This document shows positions 1-6,380 of a stretch of DNA of 16,009 nucleotides, piece after piece. Every line of letters starts with the position of its first letter. The first letter of the stretch is position 1. Source of the stretch: HXMU1420-2 sp040830545. GTDB lineage: Bacteria > Pseudomonadota > Alphaproteobacteria > Rhodobacterales > Rhodobacteraceae. The position numbers and the translations under genes are program-made. The notes below the pieces were generated by a model, which was given only the letters and a program-made list of their open reading frames with translations, did not search any database and was not told the origin of the DNA. The stretch spans positions 1-16,009 of the forward strand of contig JBFOMB010000151.1 in NCBI GenBank assembly GCA_040830545.1. Reading direction: 5' to 3'.

Positions 1-724
1 ACAGCAGCGACAGGATCAGAACGCCGACAAAACCGGCCTGCTTGCGCGCCATCATCTTGGGTTCCGCCGACCACATCAGGAAGGCGGCGATGTCCTCGGA
101 CAAGTGGTGCAGATCGTTGGAATGGCCGTCGGCAAATCCCCCCTGCTCGTCAAACAGCGGCGGGGCCATCGAAATCCAGCCACCTGGGAAGGCGGTGTTT
201 TCGTAGAGGATCGTGCCCGCCTCTTCCTTTTCCTTGCCGGTGTAGCCGTTCAGCAGGGCCGCGATGTATTCGGGTCCCCCCATGCCTTTGAACAGCTGGT
301 TCAGGCCCAGACCGTGCGGCCCGTGGAAGCCCGCGCGTGCCTTGGCCATCATGCTGAGGTCAGGCGCGCCCGCGTTGGTGTTGGCCGGGAAGTGATCCGT
401 CGGCTTCGCCGGGCGGTCCTCTTCCAACTCGGGGTCATAGACCGAGAAGTTTTGCGCCGCATAAGCACGCATCTGATCCTCGGGCAGACCCACACCACCA
501 GATTCGCTGAGCGAACGGAACGGAACATACTGCAGGCCGTGGCAGGCCGCGCAGACTTCGGTGTAGATCTGCAAGCCGCGCTGCAACTGGTTCTGGTCGT
601 ATTTGCCGAACGGACCATCAAACGGGAATTTGATGTTCTCGATGTGGCCCCCGCCGCCACCGGCGGCGAGCGTTGCAACCGGAGTCAGGGCGAGGGTTGC
701 GGCAATGGCGAGTTTCTTGAACAT
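1..724 (-). CDS. petC: Cytochrome c1, bc1 complex subunit (3' end cut by window)
   Basis: This is the haem c subunit of the cytochrome bc1 complex, which passes electrons from the Rieske protein to soluble or membrane cytochrome c on the periplasmic face. About 241 codons are visible and the C-terminus lies beyond the left edge. Residues 1-21 form a signal peptide (MFKKLAIAATLAL, then an A-rich end). The haem attachment motif is C58-A-A-C61-H62. M186, in the family signature SMAPPLF, is the expected axial ligand, by analogy with the AMAPP motif of mitochondrial c1. The sequence around residues 225-241 begins the C-terminal membrane anchor region. The ATG at 722-724 is preceded by an AGGGA-type ribosome site and lies 15 bases after the petB stop, so it is the last gene of the petABC operon. 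Identification is firm; only the 3' end is missing. Confidence 0.97.
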   Translation of the reverse strand, partial: MFKKLAIAATLALTPVATLAAGGGGGHIENIKFPFDGPFGKYDQNQLQRGLQIYTEVCAACHGLQYVPFRSLSESGGVGLPEDQMRAYAAQNFSVYDPELEEDRPAKPTDHFPANTNAGAPDLSMMAKARAGFHGPHGLGLNQLFKGMGGPEYIAALLNGYTGKEKEEAGTILYENTAFPGGWISMAPPLFDEQGGFADGHSNDLHHLSEDIAAFLMWSAEPKMMARKQAGFVGVLILSLL

Positions 725-739
725 GAGCTCTTGCTTCCC

Positions 740-2077
740 TTACTCGGCCGGCGTGGCTTCGGCGGAACCGTCAGCCTTGCCATAGTGAGCGTTGAAATCT
801 TCCTCGATGGTTTCCGGTTGCGGCAGCGGCTTTTCGAGCACACCGAGCAGCGGCAGGATCACAAGGAAATAGCCAAACCAGTAGGTCGTCGCGATCAGGG
901 CGATGGTCCCGTAGATCCCTTCGGCTGGCTGCGCGCCACACCACATCAGGACGACGAAGTCCACGACCAGCAGGCGGTACCACCACTTGAAGCTGGGGCG
1001 ATAACGGCCCGAACGCACATTCGACGTATCCAGCCACGGCACCAGGGCCATCACCAGGATCGCGCCGAACATGGCCAGAACCCCGAAGAACTTGGCGTCG
1101 ATGATGCCACCGGTCAGCGTTTCAGCAATGATCACAACCCAAACATCCGAGGTGAAGGCCCGCAGGATCGCGTAGAACGGCAGGAAGTACCATTCAGGCA
1201 CGATGTGTGCAGGCGTCGCCAGCGCGTTCGCCTCGATATAGTTGTCCGGGTGACCCAGGTAGTTCGGCATGAAGCCAACCACAGCGAAGAAGATCACCAG
1301 GATCACGGCCAGCGCGAACAGATCCTTGATCACGAAGTAGGGCCAGAACGGCAGGGTGTCTTTCTCGGCCTCGGCCTTCGACCCACGGCGCACCTCAACC
1401 CCTGTCGGGTTGTTGTTGCCTGTCGTGTGGAACGCCCAGATGTGCACAATCACGAGGCCCGCGATGACGAACGGCAGCAGATAGTGCAGCGAGAAGAAGC
1501 GGTTCAGCGTGGCATTGTCCACCGCAGGACCACCCAGCAGCCATGTCTGAATACCCTCACCAATGAAGGGGATCGCGCCAAACAGGCCGGTGATCACGGT
1601 TGCGCCCCAGAACGACATCTGCCCCCAGGGCAGAACGTAGCCCATGAACGCGGTCGCCATCATCAGCAGATAGATCAGCATGCCGATGATCCACGTGATT
1701 TCACGCGGTGCCTTGTAGGAGCCATAGAACAGACCCCGGAAGATGTGGATATAAACCGCAAAGAAGAACAGTGAAGCGCCATTCATATGCAGATACCGCA
1801 GCATATGGCCGCCGTTCACGTTCCGCATGATGTGTTCGATCGAGGCAAAGGCCAGATCGACATGCGGGGTGTAATGCATCACCAGAACGATGCCGGTGAC
1901 AATCTGCAGCGCCAGGCAGAAGGCCAGGACGATGCCCCAGATCCACCACCAGTTCAGGTTCTTCGGCGTCGGGATCATCAGCGTGTCATAGATCAGACCG
2001 ATGACAGGCAGACGGCTTTCAACCCATTTGGTCGTGGGCGACTTGGGTTCGTAATGATCGTGAGGAATTCCGGACAT
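740..2077 (-). CDS. petB: Cytochrome b of the bc1 complex
   Basis: This 445-residue integral membrane protein carries the low- and high-potential b haems and both quinone sites of the bc1 complex. The four haem-ligand histidines are visible at H97, H111, H198 and H212, which I recall as the same numbers as in Rhodobacter capsulatus. The quinol-oxidation motif PEWYF is at 294-298. Multiple hydrophobic segments run through about residues 45-410, and the C-terminal tail after about 415 is charged and short. The length is normal for an alphaproteobacterial cytochrome b, which is not split as in b6f. The ATG at 2075-2077 has GAGG about nine bases upstream and follows the petA stop by 11 bases, so the two are co-transcribed. 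Confidence is very high. Confidence 0.99.
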   Translation of the reverse strand: MSGIPHDHYEPKSPTTKWVESRLPVIGLIYDTLMIPTPKNLNWWWIWGIVLAFCLALQIVTGIVLVMHYTPHVDLAFASIEHIMRNVNGGHMLRYLHMNGASLFFFAVYIHIFRGLFYGSYKAPREITWIIGMLIYLLMMATAFMGYVLPWGQMSFWGATVITGLFGAIPFIGEGIQTWLLGGPAVDNATLNRFFSLHYLLPFVIAGLVIVHIWAFHTTGNNNPTGVEVRRGSKAEAEKDTLPFWPYFVIKDLFALAVILVIFFAVVGFMPNYLGHPDNYIEANALATPAHIVPEWYFLPFYAILRAFTSDVWVVIIAETLTGGIIDAKFFGVLAMFGAILVMALVPWLDTSNVRSGRYRPSFKWWYRLLVVDFVVLMWCGAQPAEGIYGTIALIATTYWFGYFLVILPLLGVLEKPLPQPETIEEDFNAHYGKADGSAEATPAE

Positions 2078-2088
2078 GTCGTACTACC

Positions 2089-2673
2089 TCATCCCAGTTT
2101 GATCGTTGTTTCATTGACGAATTCCGCCACCGGAACCGGCAGGTTCTCAGGCGCGGGACCTTTGCGGATGCGGCCCGACGTGTCGTAGTGCGACCCGTGG
2201 CAGGGGCAGAACCAGCCGTGGAATTCACCTGCCCCGTCACCCAGCGGCACACAGCCCAGGTGCGTACAGACGCCAATCATCACCAGCCATTCGCTGTCGG
2301 TGCCGGGCTCGGCCCCCGGAGGCAACAGACCGCGGTTCACGTCGGTGGCAGGCGCGTCAGAGCTGATATTGGCGTTCCTTGCATTCGGATCGGGCAGCTC
2401 GGACATCTCGACAGCGTTGGCTTCGTCGATCTCTTCCTGCGTGCGGCGGCGGATGAACACCGGCTTACCCAGCCACTTGACCGTCAGCTGCGTGCCCGGT
2501 TCCACGCCGGAGACGTCCACCTGAATGGACGACAACGCCTGAACGTCGGCCGAAGGGTTCATCTGGTTGATCAGCGGCCAAACCGCAGCACCCCCCACGA
2601 CAACGCCTGTCCCTGCGGTCGTAAAGTAGAGGAAATCTCTCCGAGTGCCTTCGTGATCGTCTGCGTGGGACAC
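2089..2673 (-). CDS. petA: Rieske iron-sulfur protein of the bc1 complex
   Basis: This 194-residue ubiquinol-cytochrome c reductase iron-sulfur subunit takes the first electron from quinol and swings to cytochrome c1. A twin-arginine type N-terminus (R11-R12-D-F-L) precedes one hydrophobic anchor, about residues 17-35. The 2Fe-2S cluster motifs are C136-T-H138-L-G-C141 and C156-P-C158-H159-G-S-H; C136, H138, C156 and H159 should bind the cluster, and C141 and C158 should form the disulfide. The segment at about 75-125 is an insertion typical of alphaproteobacterial forms. The start is GTG (2671-2673), supported by GGAG eight bases upstream and by the complete twin-arginine leader; no better ATG exists. 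It is the first gene of the operon, with petB 11 bases downstream. Confidence 0.98.
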   Translation of the reverse strand: MSHADDHEGTRRDFLYFTTAGTGVVVGGAAVWPLINQMNPSADVQALSSIQVDVSGVEPGTQLTVKWLGKPVFIRRRTQEEIDEANAVEMSELPDPNARNANISSDAPATDVNRGLLPPGAEPGTDSEWLVMIGVCTHLGCVPLGDGAGEFHGWFCPCHGSHYDTSGRIRKGPAPENLPVPVAEFVNETTIKLG

Positions 2674-2692
2674 GAGGTTTCTCCAATTCAGC

Positions 2693-2706
2693 GCCCGGTA
2701 CCGGGC
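2693..2706. repeat. 14-bp perfect palindrome in the petA leader
   Basis: GCCCGGTACCGGGC is a perfect 14-base palindrome about 20 bases upstream of the petA GTG start. It could be an operator or could fold in the mRNA leader. No transcription factor is recognised for it, and high G+C makes short palindromes of this type fairly common. Confidence 0.5.
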
Positions 2707-2853
2707 AAATTCCAGGTGGCCGCGTGAAAACGCAGCTTCTCAAAGCGAACGTTTATCTATGCAGATGCGCCTCGTCCAGCGGACAATCGAGCGCAGGTGG
2801 TCGCAGGGGCAGGACAAATCGACCCGGTTTTTGGGCCTTTCGCTGGAACAGCA

Positions 2854-2879
2854 CCAGACCGGGTTTCAGACCGCTCTGG
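2854..2879 (-). terminator. Weak hairpin after the glutathione S-transferase gene
   Basis: Nine bases after the GST stop, the minus strand can form a CCAGA/TCTGG stem that continues as CGG/CCG after one G-G mismatch. There is no T-run after it, so intrinsic termination is uncertain. The rest of the 2674-2887 gap must hold the promoter of the petABC operon, but I see no convincing -35/-10 pair. Confidence 0.25.
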
Positions 2880-2887
2880 CACAGGCG

Positions 2888-3496
2888 TCATTCCGGCGGA
2901 ACCGTGGCCTGCATACTGGGGCGTTCAGCGAATCCCTTGTACCAGGCGGCCAGCGAATCGTTGGAACTGCGCCAATCACGATCAGGGTGCCGGAAATCCA
3001 CGTATCCCAGCGCACAGGCCACCGCGATCTGTCCCATATCCAGGGGCCCATGCAGGTGCGCCATCCAGCGTTGGTTCAGCGCCGCAATCGCGCGCGTGAC
3101 CTTACCCCACTGTGCCTCGACCCACTCCGGATATTGCTTATCCTCGGGCCGGACTCGTCCTTCGTAAACCATGAGAATCGCCGCATCCATGATGCCGTCC
3201 GCCGTCGCCTCCAGTGTCAGCGTGTCCCAACGGCGCGCGTTGTCACCGTAAAGCCCCGCCTCGGCCCGCGAATCAAGGTAGGCGCAGATCACCCGACTGT
3301 CATACAGCGCCGGGCCATCGTCGCGTTCCAGCGCAGGTATCTTTCCCAGTGGATTTGAGGGGATGACGTTGTCTGCGGGCGCCGTTGGGGCAGTCATGGA
3401 GTTGACCACCTCCACATCATCAAGCTGCCCGGTTTCATGCAATGTGACCATGACCTTGCGCACGAAGGGCGAGGTCGGGAAGTGATAGAGCTTCAT
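2888..3496 (-). CDS. Glutathione S-transferase family protein
   Basis: This 202-residue soluble protein has the two-domain GST layout. The N-terminal thioredoxin-like half (about 1-82) starts MKLYHFPTSPFVRKV, with S9 in the catalytic position of the SPFVRKV motif. It also has the cis-proline IPAL at 53-56 and the glutathione-binding D66-S67 pair. The helical C-terminal half includes the conserved stretch around GQIAVACALGYVDFR (155-169). It probably conjugates or reduces electrophiles with glutathione; the substrate cannot be read from sequence. The ATG is preceded by GGGAG. It lies 123 bases after the PaiB-like gene on the same strand, so co-transcription is possible but not assured. The family call is firm and the subfamily (YibF-like or beta-like) is a guess. 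Confidence 0.93.
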   Translation of the reverse strand: MKLYHFPTSPFVRKVMVTLHETGQLDDVEVVNSMTAPTAPADNVIPSNPLGKIPALERDDGPALYDSRVICAYLDSRAEAGLYGDNARRWDTLTLEATADGIMDAAILMVYEGRVRPEDKQYPEWVEAQWGKVTRAIAALNQRWMAHLHGPLDMGQIAVACALGYVDFRHPDRDWRSSNDSLAAWYKGFAERPSMQATVPPE

Positions 3497-3619
3497 GTCT
3501 GGATCTCCCTAAGCTGCCCGCACGGTAGGAGGGAAGCCCGAGGCTGTCCATGGGCGAGAGTGCGCGCTAGGGGTCTTTTAGAAGAGTCGTGCAGACTGGT
3601 TTGGAGTATGGTCCGTCGA

Positions 3620-4240
3620 CTATTCGACCACACCCCGCATCAAGGCCGACAACAACGCCGTGTCCGCCCCGATTCCGTAAGCCTTCATGTTGTCAGCGGC
3701 ACCTTCACGCGCCTCAGCAGGCTTGTTCTGGTTCAGCTTCCACGTCCCGTCGATGGCATCCACACGCATCCGGCACGGCACGATCATGCGCATCAGCTTT
3801 TCCAGCGCATCGGGCGCAACCTTATCCGTCTTCCAGGGCGGTTTCGGATACAGCTGATCCTCGAACATCGCGGATTGCCGGTCCAGCAGATCGAGCAGCT
3901 CCTCTTGCGGGCGGCGCTCGATCTCTCCGGTCAGGTGCACAGCCACGTAGTTCCAAGTCGGCACCTGATCGTCCAACCCATACCAATCCGGCGACACATA
4001 CCCGTCCGGCCCACTGACAGCCAAACGCGCCTGCAAGGGCGAATTCAGCGCCCGCGCGATGGGATTGGAGCGCACAAGGTGGAATTCAGCGGTCTTGTTG
4101 TCCTCGGACAGCAGGAAGGGGATATGGCTCAACATTGGCGCGCCACCTGCCGTTACAGCAAGGATTCCGAATCCACGCGACCGGGCGAATTCCGCGTTTT
4201 CACACGTTGTCGCTTTCCTAAAGGCCTGATTTGGATGCAT
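3620..4240 (-). CDS. PaiB-like FMN-binding negative transcriptional regulator family protein
   Basis: This 206-residue protein matches the PaiB family, named from Bacillus PaiB and related to the flavin-binding split-barrel fold. Family hallmarks are the N-terminus MHPNQAF, the core motif DWYGL at about 105-109 followed by VPTWNYVAVHLTG, and the C-terminal KLNQNKP segment. Most members are predicted FMN binders, and the regulator label comes from the Bacillus gene; no helix-turn-helix is visible here. The ATG at 4238-4240 has a strong GGGGGAGGG purine run about six bases upstream. It is divergent from the FMN riboswitch and ribH2, about 60 bases from the aptamer, which fits a flavin connection. 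The exact role is unknown: it may be an oxidoreductase-like flavoprotein rather than a DNA-binding repressor. Confidence 0.9.
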   Translation of the reverse strand: MHPNQAFRKATTCENAEFARSRGFGILAVTAGGAPMLSHIPFLLSEDNKTAEFHLVRSNPIARALNSPLQARLAVSGPDGYVSPDWYGLDDQVPTWNYVAVHLTGEIERRPQEELLDLLDRQSAMFEDQLYPKPPWKTDKVAPDALEKLMRMIVPCRMRVDAIDGTWKLNQNKPAEAREGAADNMKAYGIGADTALLSALMRGVVE

Positions 4241-4299
4241 TGTGCGCCCTCCCCCGAACGGTTCTTGCAGCGCTGGCCCGGATTTGACAAGGTGCGCCT

Positions 4300-4444
4300 G
4301 TTCTCAGGGCGGGGTGAAATTCCCCACCGGCGGTATGCAACCTGCGAGTTGTGAGCCCGCGAGCGGCCTTTGGTTTTGCCCAAAGGTGTCAGCAGACCCG
4401 GTGAGAGGCCGGGGCCGACGGTGACAGTCCGGATGGAAGAGAAC
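4300..4444 (+). ncRNA. FMN riboswitch aptamer (RFN element)
   Basis: The leader of ribH2 contains the conserved RFN blocks in the correct order. They are TTCTCAGGGCGGGGTGAAAT (4301-4320) followed by TCCCCACCGGCGGTAT, then AGCCCGCGAGC (about 4354-4364), then GTCAGCAGACCCGGTG (4388-4403), then GCCGACGGTGACAGTCCGGA (4414-4433) and GGAAGAGAAC. Closing helix P1 is GTTCTC (4300-4305) with GAGAAC (4439-4444). A variable stem CCTTTGG/CCAAAGG spans 4367-4386, and CCCGG/CCGGG pairs 4397-4401 with 4409-4413. It binds FMN and should lower expression of the lumazine synthase downstream. An 81-base expression platform follows. Confidence 0.97.
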
Positions 4445-4488
4445 GTGCAGACCGGGACCCGTGCGGGGTGCCGTGCTGTTCGTGATCG

Positions 4489-4517
4489 CCTTGGGTGTTT
4501 TGTGTCGCAAACCAAGG
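4489..4517 (+). promoter_or_regulatory. Possible Shine-Dalgarno-sequestering stem of the FMN riboswitch
   Basis: CCTTGG (4489-4494) is complementary to CCAAGG (4512-4517), which contains the first four bases of the ribH2 Shine-Dalgarno AAGGAGG (4514-4520). The stem can be lengthened across a small bulge by TTTG (4499-4502) with CAAA (4508-4511). No T-run follows, so translational control is more likely than transcription termination. This is inference from base pairing only. Confidence 0.5.
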
Positions 4518-4525
4518 AGGTCACC

Positions 4526-4963
4526 ATGACACACACCCGTTTCGCCTTTATCAAGGCGCGTTGGCATGCCGAGATCGTTGATCAGGCTTACGCCGGATTT
4601 GTCGAGTTGATCGACCCCGCTCTGGTTGATGTCTACGACGTACCTGGCGCGTTTGAAATGCCGTTGCTGGCGCGCGATCTGGCCATGACCGGGCGCTATG
4701 GCGCGGTCGCCTGTGCAGCCTTTGTCGTGGATGGTGGGATTTACCGGCATGATTTTGTTGCGCAGGCCGTAGTCGACGGACTGATGCGCGCCGGGATGGA
4801 CAGTGGCGTGCCGGTTCTGTCCGTGTCGCTGACCCCGCATCAGTATCAGGAAACGGACCATCACAACGCGATCTACCGGGCGCATTTCGTGGAAAAGGGT
4901 CGCGAAGCCGCGCGCGCGGCGTTGTCGATCACCAACACGATTGCCGAGGTGCGGGCCGCCTGA
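4526..4963 (+). CDS. ribH2: 6,7-dimethyl-8-ribityllumazine synthase, type II (RibH2)
   Basis: This 145-residue enzyme condenses 5-amino-6-ribitylaminouracil with 3,4-dihydroxybutanone phosphate to make lumazine, the penultimate step to riboflavin. Visible family motifs are FAFIKARWHAEIVD (6-19), including the W13 typical of the RibH2 class, PGAFEMP (40-46), GGIYRHDFV (70-78) with H75 at the catalytic histidine position, and VPVLSVSLTPH (95-105). Resemblance to the recalled Brucella RibH2 is close along the whole length. The chosen ATG lies five bases after AAGGAGG; an open frame reaching further upstream runs through the riboswitch and is not coding. The genome probably has a second, RibH1-type synthase elsewhere, as in other alphaproteobacteria. 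Regulation is by the FMN riboswitch just upstream. Confidence 0.97.
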   Translation: MTHTRFAFIKARWHAEIVDQAYAGFVELIDPALVDVYDVPGAFEMPLLARDLAMTGRYGAVACAAFVVDGGIYRHDFVAQAVVDGLMRAGMDSGVPVLSVSLTPHQYQETDHHNAIYRAHFVEKGREAARAALSITNTIAEVRAA

Positions 4964-4974
4964 GGCGGAAGGAA

Positions 4975-5008
4975 CAAAATTCTTCGAAGAATTTTGACAA
5001 GAAAATTC
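4975..5008. repeat. 22-bp perfect palindrome with an overlapping alternative hairpin
   Basis: Positions 4975-4996 form a perfect 22-base palindrome whose core (4976-4995) is AAAATTCTTCGAAGAATTTT. Its right arm GAATTTT (4989-4995) can instead pair with a second AAAATTC copy at 5002-5008. The two hairpins are mutually exclusive. CAAGAA (4998-5003) and TTCTTG (5014-5019) form a further short inverted repeat. I recall similar palindromes between genes in roseobacters, so this may belong to a dispersed repeat family. It sits 11 bases after the ribH2 stop. Confidence 0.8.
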
Positions 5009-5019
5009 GACTCTTCTTG

Positions 5020-5041
5020 CTGCGCGCCGCTCGGCGCGCAG
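5020..5041. repeat. GC-rich hairpin with a 10-bp stem before aroC
   Basis: CTGCGCGCCG (5020-5029) and CGGCGCGCAG (5032-5041) are perfect inverted copies around a 2-base spacer. No T-run follows on the plus strand, so it is not a clear intrinsic terminator. With the palindrome at 4975-5008 it makes up most of the ribH2-aroC gap and may be part of the same intergenic repeat. Confidence 0.7.
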
Positions 5042-5095
5042 TCGCTTGCCCCTACCCGGCCACGCAGGTAAACCGCCGCGCAAAGGAGCCTTGCC

Positions 5096-6199
5096 ATGTC
5101 GCTCAACAGTTTTGGACATTTGTTCCGCGTCACCACCTGGGGGGAAAGCCACGGACCCGCGCTGGGTGCAACCGTGGATGGTTGCCCGCCGGGCGTGACA
5201 CTGGACGAGGCGATGATCCAGCACTGGCTGGACCGGCGCAAACCCGGTCAGAACAAGTATACGACCCAGCGACGGGAACCCGACGCGGTGCGCATCCTAT
5301 CGGGTGTGTTCGAAGGGCAGACAACAGGCACTCCGATCCAGTTGATGATCGAAAACACGGATCAGCGGTCCAAGGATTATTCCGAAATTGCCGAAACCTT
5401 CCGTCCCGGTCATGCTGACATCACCTATTGGCAGAAATACGGCATCCGCGACTATCGGGGTGGCGGACGGTCCTCGGCCCGTGAAACTGCCGCGCGCGTG
5501 GCGGCCGGTGGAGTGGCCAGGGCGGCATTGGCCAGCCTGCTGCCCGACCTGAAGGTCACCGGGTACATGGTGCAGATGGGCGTGCACTCCATCGACCGGG
5601 CCCGGATGGATTTCGACGAAATCGAACAAAACCCGTTCTGGGTCCCCGACGCTGGCGCAGCAGAGGTTTGGGCCGACTATCTGGATGGGCTGCGGAAATC
5701 CGGCAACTCGGTTGGTGCGGTGGTGGAGGTCACGGCCTCCGGCGTGCCCGCCGGGCTGGGCGCTCCGATTTATGGCAAGCTGGACACAGACCTGGCAGCG
5801 GCCTGCATGTCGATCAACGCCGTGAAAGGTGTTGAAATTGGTGAAGGCATGGGCGCTGCGGCCCTGACCGGCGAAGAAAACGCCGACGAGATCATGATGG
5901 GCAATGATGGTCAGCCCGTGTTTTCGTCAAACCATGCGGGTGGCATCCTGGGTGGGATCAGCAGCGGGCAGGATGTGGTCGTGCGGTTTGCGGTCAAGCC
6001 GACCTCCTCCATCCTCAAACCGCGTCAAAGTATCACCAAAACCGGCGCGCCCAAGGATGTCGTGACCAAGGGCCGCCATGACCCCTGCGTCGGCATTCGC
6101 GCCGTGCCGGTGGGTGAAGCGATGGTGGCCTGTGTGCTGCTGGATCACGTGCTGTTGCATCGTGGTCAAGTTGGCGGGAACAAGGGTCACATTGGGTGA
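5096..6199 (+). CDS. aroC: Chorismate synthase
   Basis: This 367-residue cytoplasmic enzyme converts 5-enolpyruvylshikimate 3-phosphate to chorismate, the last step of the shikimate pathway. It needs reduced FMN. The three family signatures are visible: GESHGPALG (16-24, with H19), RGGGRSSARET (121-131) and GRHDPCVGIRAVPV (326-339). The arginine-rich RRKPGQ lies at 47-52. Length and termini are normal. The ATG at 5096 has AAAGGAG about nine bases upstream. It lies 132 bases after ribH2, separated by palindromes, so it probably has its own promoter. The enzyme's FMN dependence is a loose functional link to the flavin gene upstream, but co-regulation is not shown. Terminator-like hairpins follow. 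Confidence 0.99.
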   Translation: MSLNSFGHLFRVTTWGESHGPALGATVDGCPPGVTLDEAMIQHWLDRRKPGQNKYTTQRREPDAVRILSGVFEGQTTGTPIQLMIENTDQRSKDYSEIAETFRPGHADITYWQKYGIRDYRGGGRSSARETAARVAAGGVARAALASLLPDLKVTGYMVQMGVHSIDRARMDFDEIEQNPFWVPDAGAAEVWADYLDGLRKSGNSVGAVVEVTASGVPAGLGAPIYGKLDTDLAAACMSINAVKGVEIGEGMGAAALTGEENADEIMMGNDGQPVFSSNHAGGILGGISSGQDVVVRFAVKPTSSILKPRQSITKTGAPKDVVTKGRHDPCVGIRAVPVGEAMVACVLLDHVLLHRGQVGGNKGHIG

Positions 6200-6229
6200 C
6201 AGGCATTTCCGATCGCTGACGCGATCCGA

Positions 6230-6250
6230 CCGAGGGGTTTTACCCCTCGG
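6230..6250 (+). terminator. Hairpin downstream of aroC, head of the repeat element
   Basis: CCGAGGGG (6230-6237) and CCCCTCGG (6243-6250) form an 8-bp stem with loop TTTTA, 30 bases after the aroC stop. No T-run follows; instead it leads straight into the conserved tail of the intergenic repeat at 6250-6281. Confidence 0.55.
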
Positions 6251-6281
6251 GCTCCCCAGAGTGTATTTGGAACAATGAAGG
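6250..6281 (+). repeat. Intergenic repeat tail, copy A
   Basis: This 32-base segment begins GGCTCCCC and ends AACAATGAAGG. It is nearly the same as the segment at 13813-13845, and in both places it directly follows GC-rich hairpins. The shared ends with a slightly variable middle (GTGTATTTGG here) suggest a dispersed intergenic repeat. I recall similar CTCC-GGAGTATTTT sequences in other Rhodobacteraceae genomes. Confidence 0.75.
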
Positions 6282-6282
6282 A

Positions 6283-6322
6283 CAGGCGTCTTGGCAGTTC
6301 ACTGCTGTTCGTCCGACGCCTG
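6283..6322. repeat. Long-range inverted repeat with an inner hairpin
   Basis: CAGGCGTC (6283-6290) pairs with GACGCCTG (6315-6322). Inside it GCAG (6294-6297) pairs with CTGC (6302-6305) around TTCA. It lies between the repeat tail and the terminator, in the gap between the convergent aroC and atpF genes. Confidence 0.6.
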
Positions 6323-6327
6323 AACGA

Positions 6328-6359
6328 AAAAGCCCGGCACAATTATTGGCCGGGCTTTT
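6328..6359. terminator. Bidirectional intrinsic terminator between aroC and atpF
   Basis: AAAAGCCCGGC (6328-6338) and GCCGGGCTTTT (6349-6359) form an 11-bp stem with a 10-base loop. Read on the plus strand the stem ends in TTTT, terminating aroC transcripts. Read on the minus strand it ends in a five-T run, terminating the atp operon 22 bases after the atpF stop. Confidence 0.9.
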
Positions 6360-6380
6360 CTAAAGATGTCAAAGACGCGT

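Noticed and set aside
104..1774. A 556-codon open frame on the plus strand
   Set aside because: It lies antisense to petC and petB, has an R/H/Q-rich composition typical of reverse-frame translation of GC-rich genes, and shows no domain.
4284..4289. Perfect TTGACA as a -35 box for ribH2
   Set aside because: A 17-base spacing puts the -10 at 4307-4312, which is GC-rich and inside the riboswitch aptamer, so transcription would start too late.
4370..4525. Upstream in-frame extension of ribH2
   Set aside because: It would translate the riboswitch; the ATG at 4526 has an ideal AAGGAGG and gives the normal RibH2 length.
4976..5041. Simple intrinsic terminator for ribH2
   Set aside because: The hairpins lack a following T-run on the plus strand; the palindrome is better described as a repeat or regulatory structure.
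4304..5224. A 306-codon open frame on the minus strand
   Set aside because: It runs across the riboswitch, ribH2, the palindromes and the aroC start on the opposite strand, with no family resemblance.
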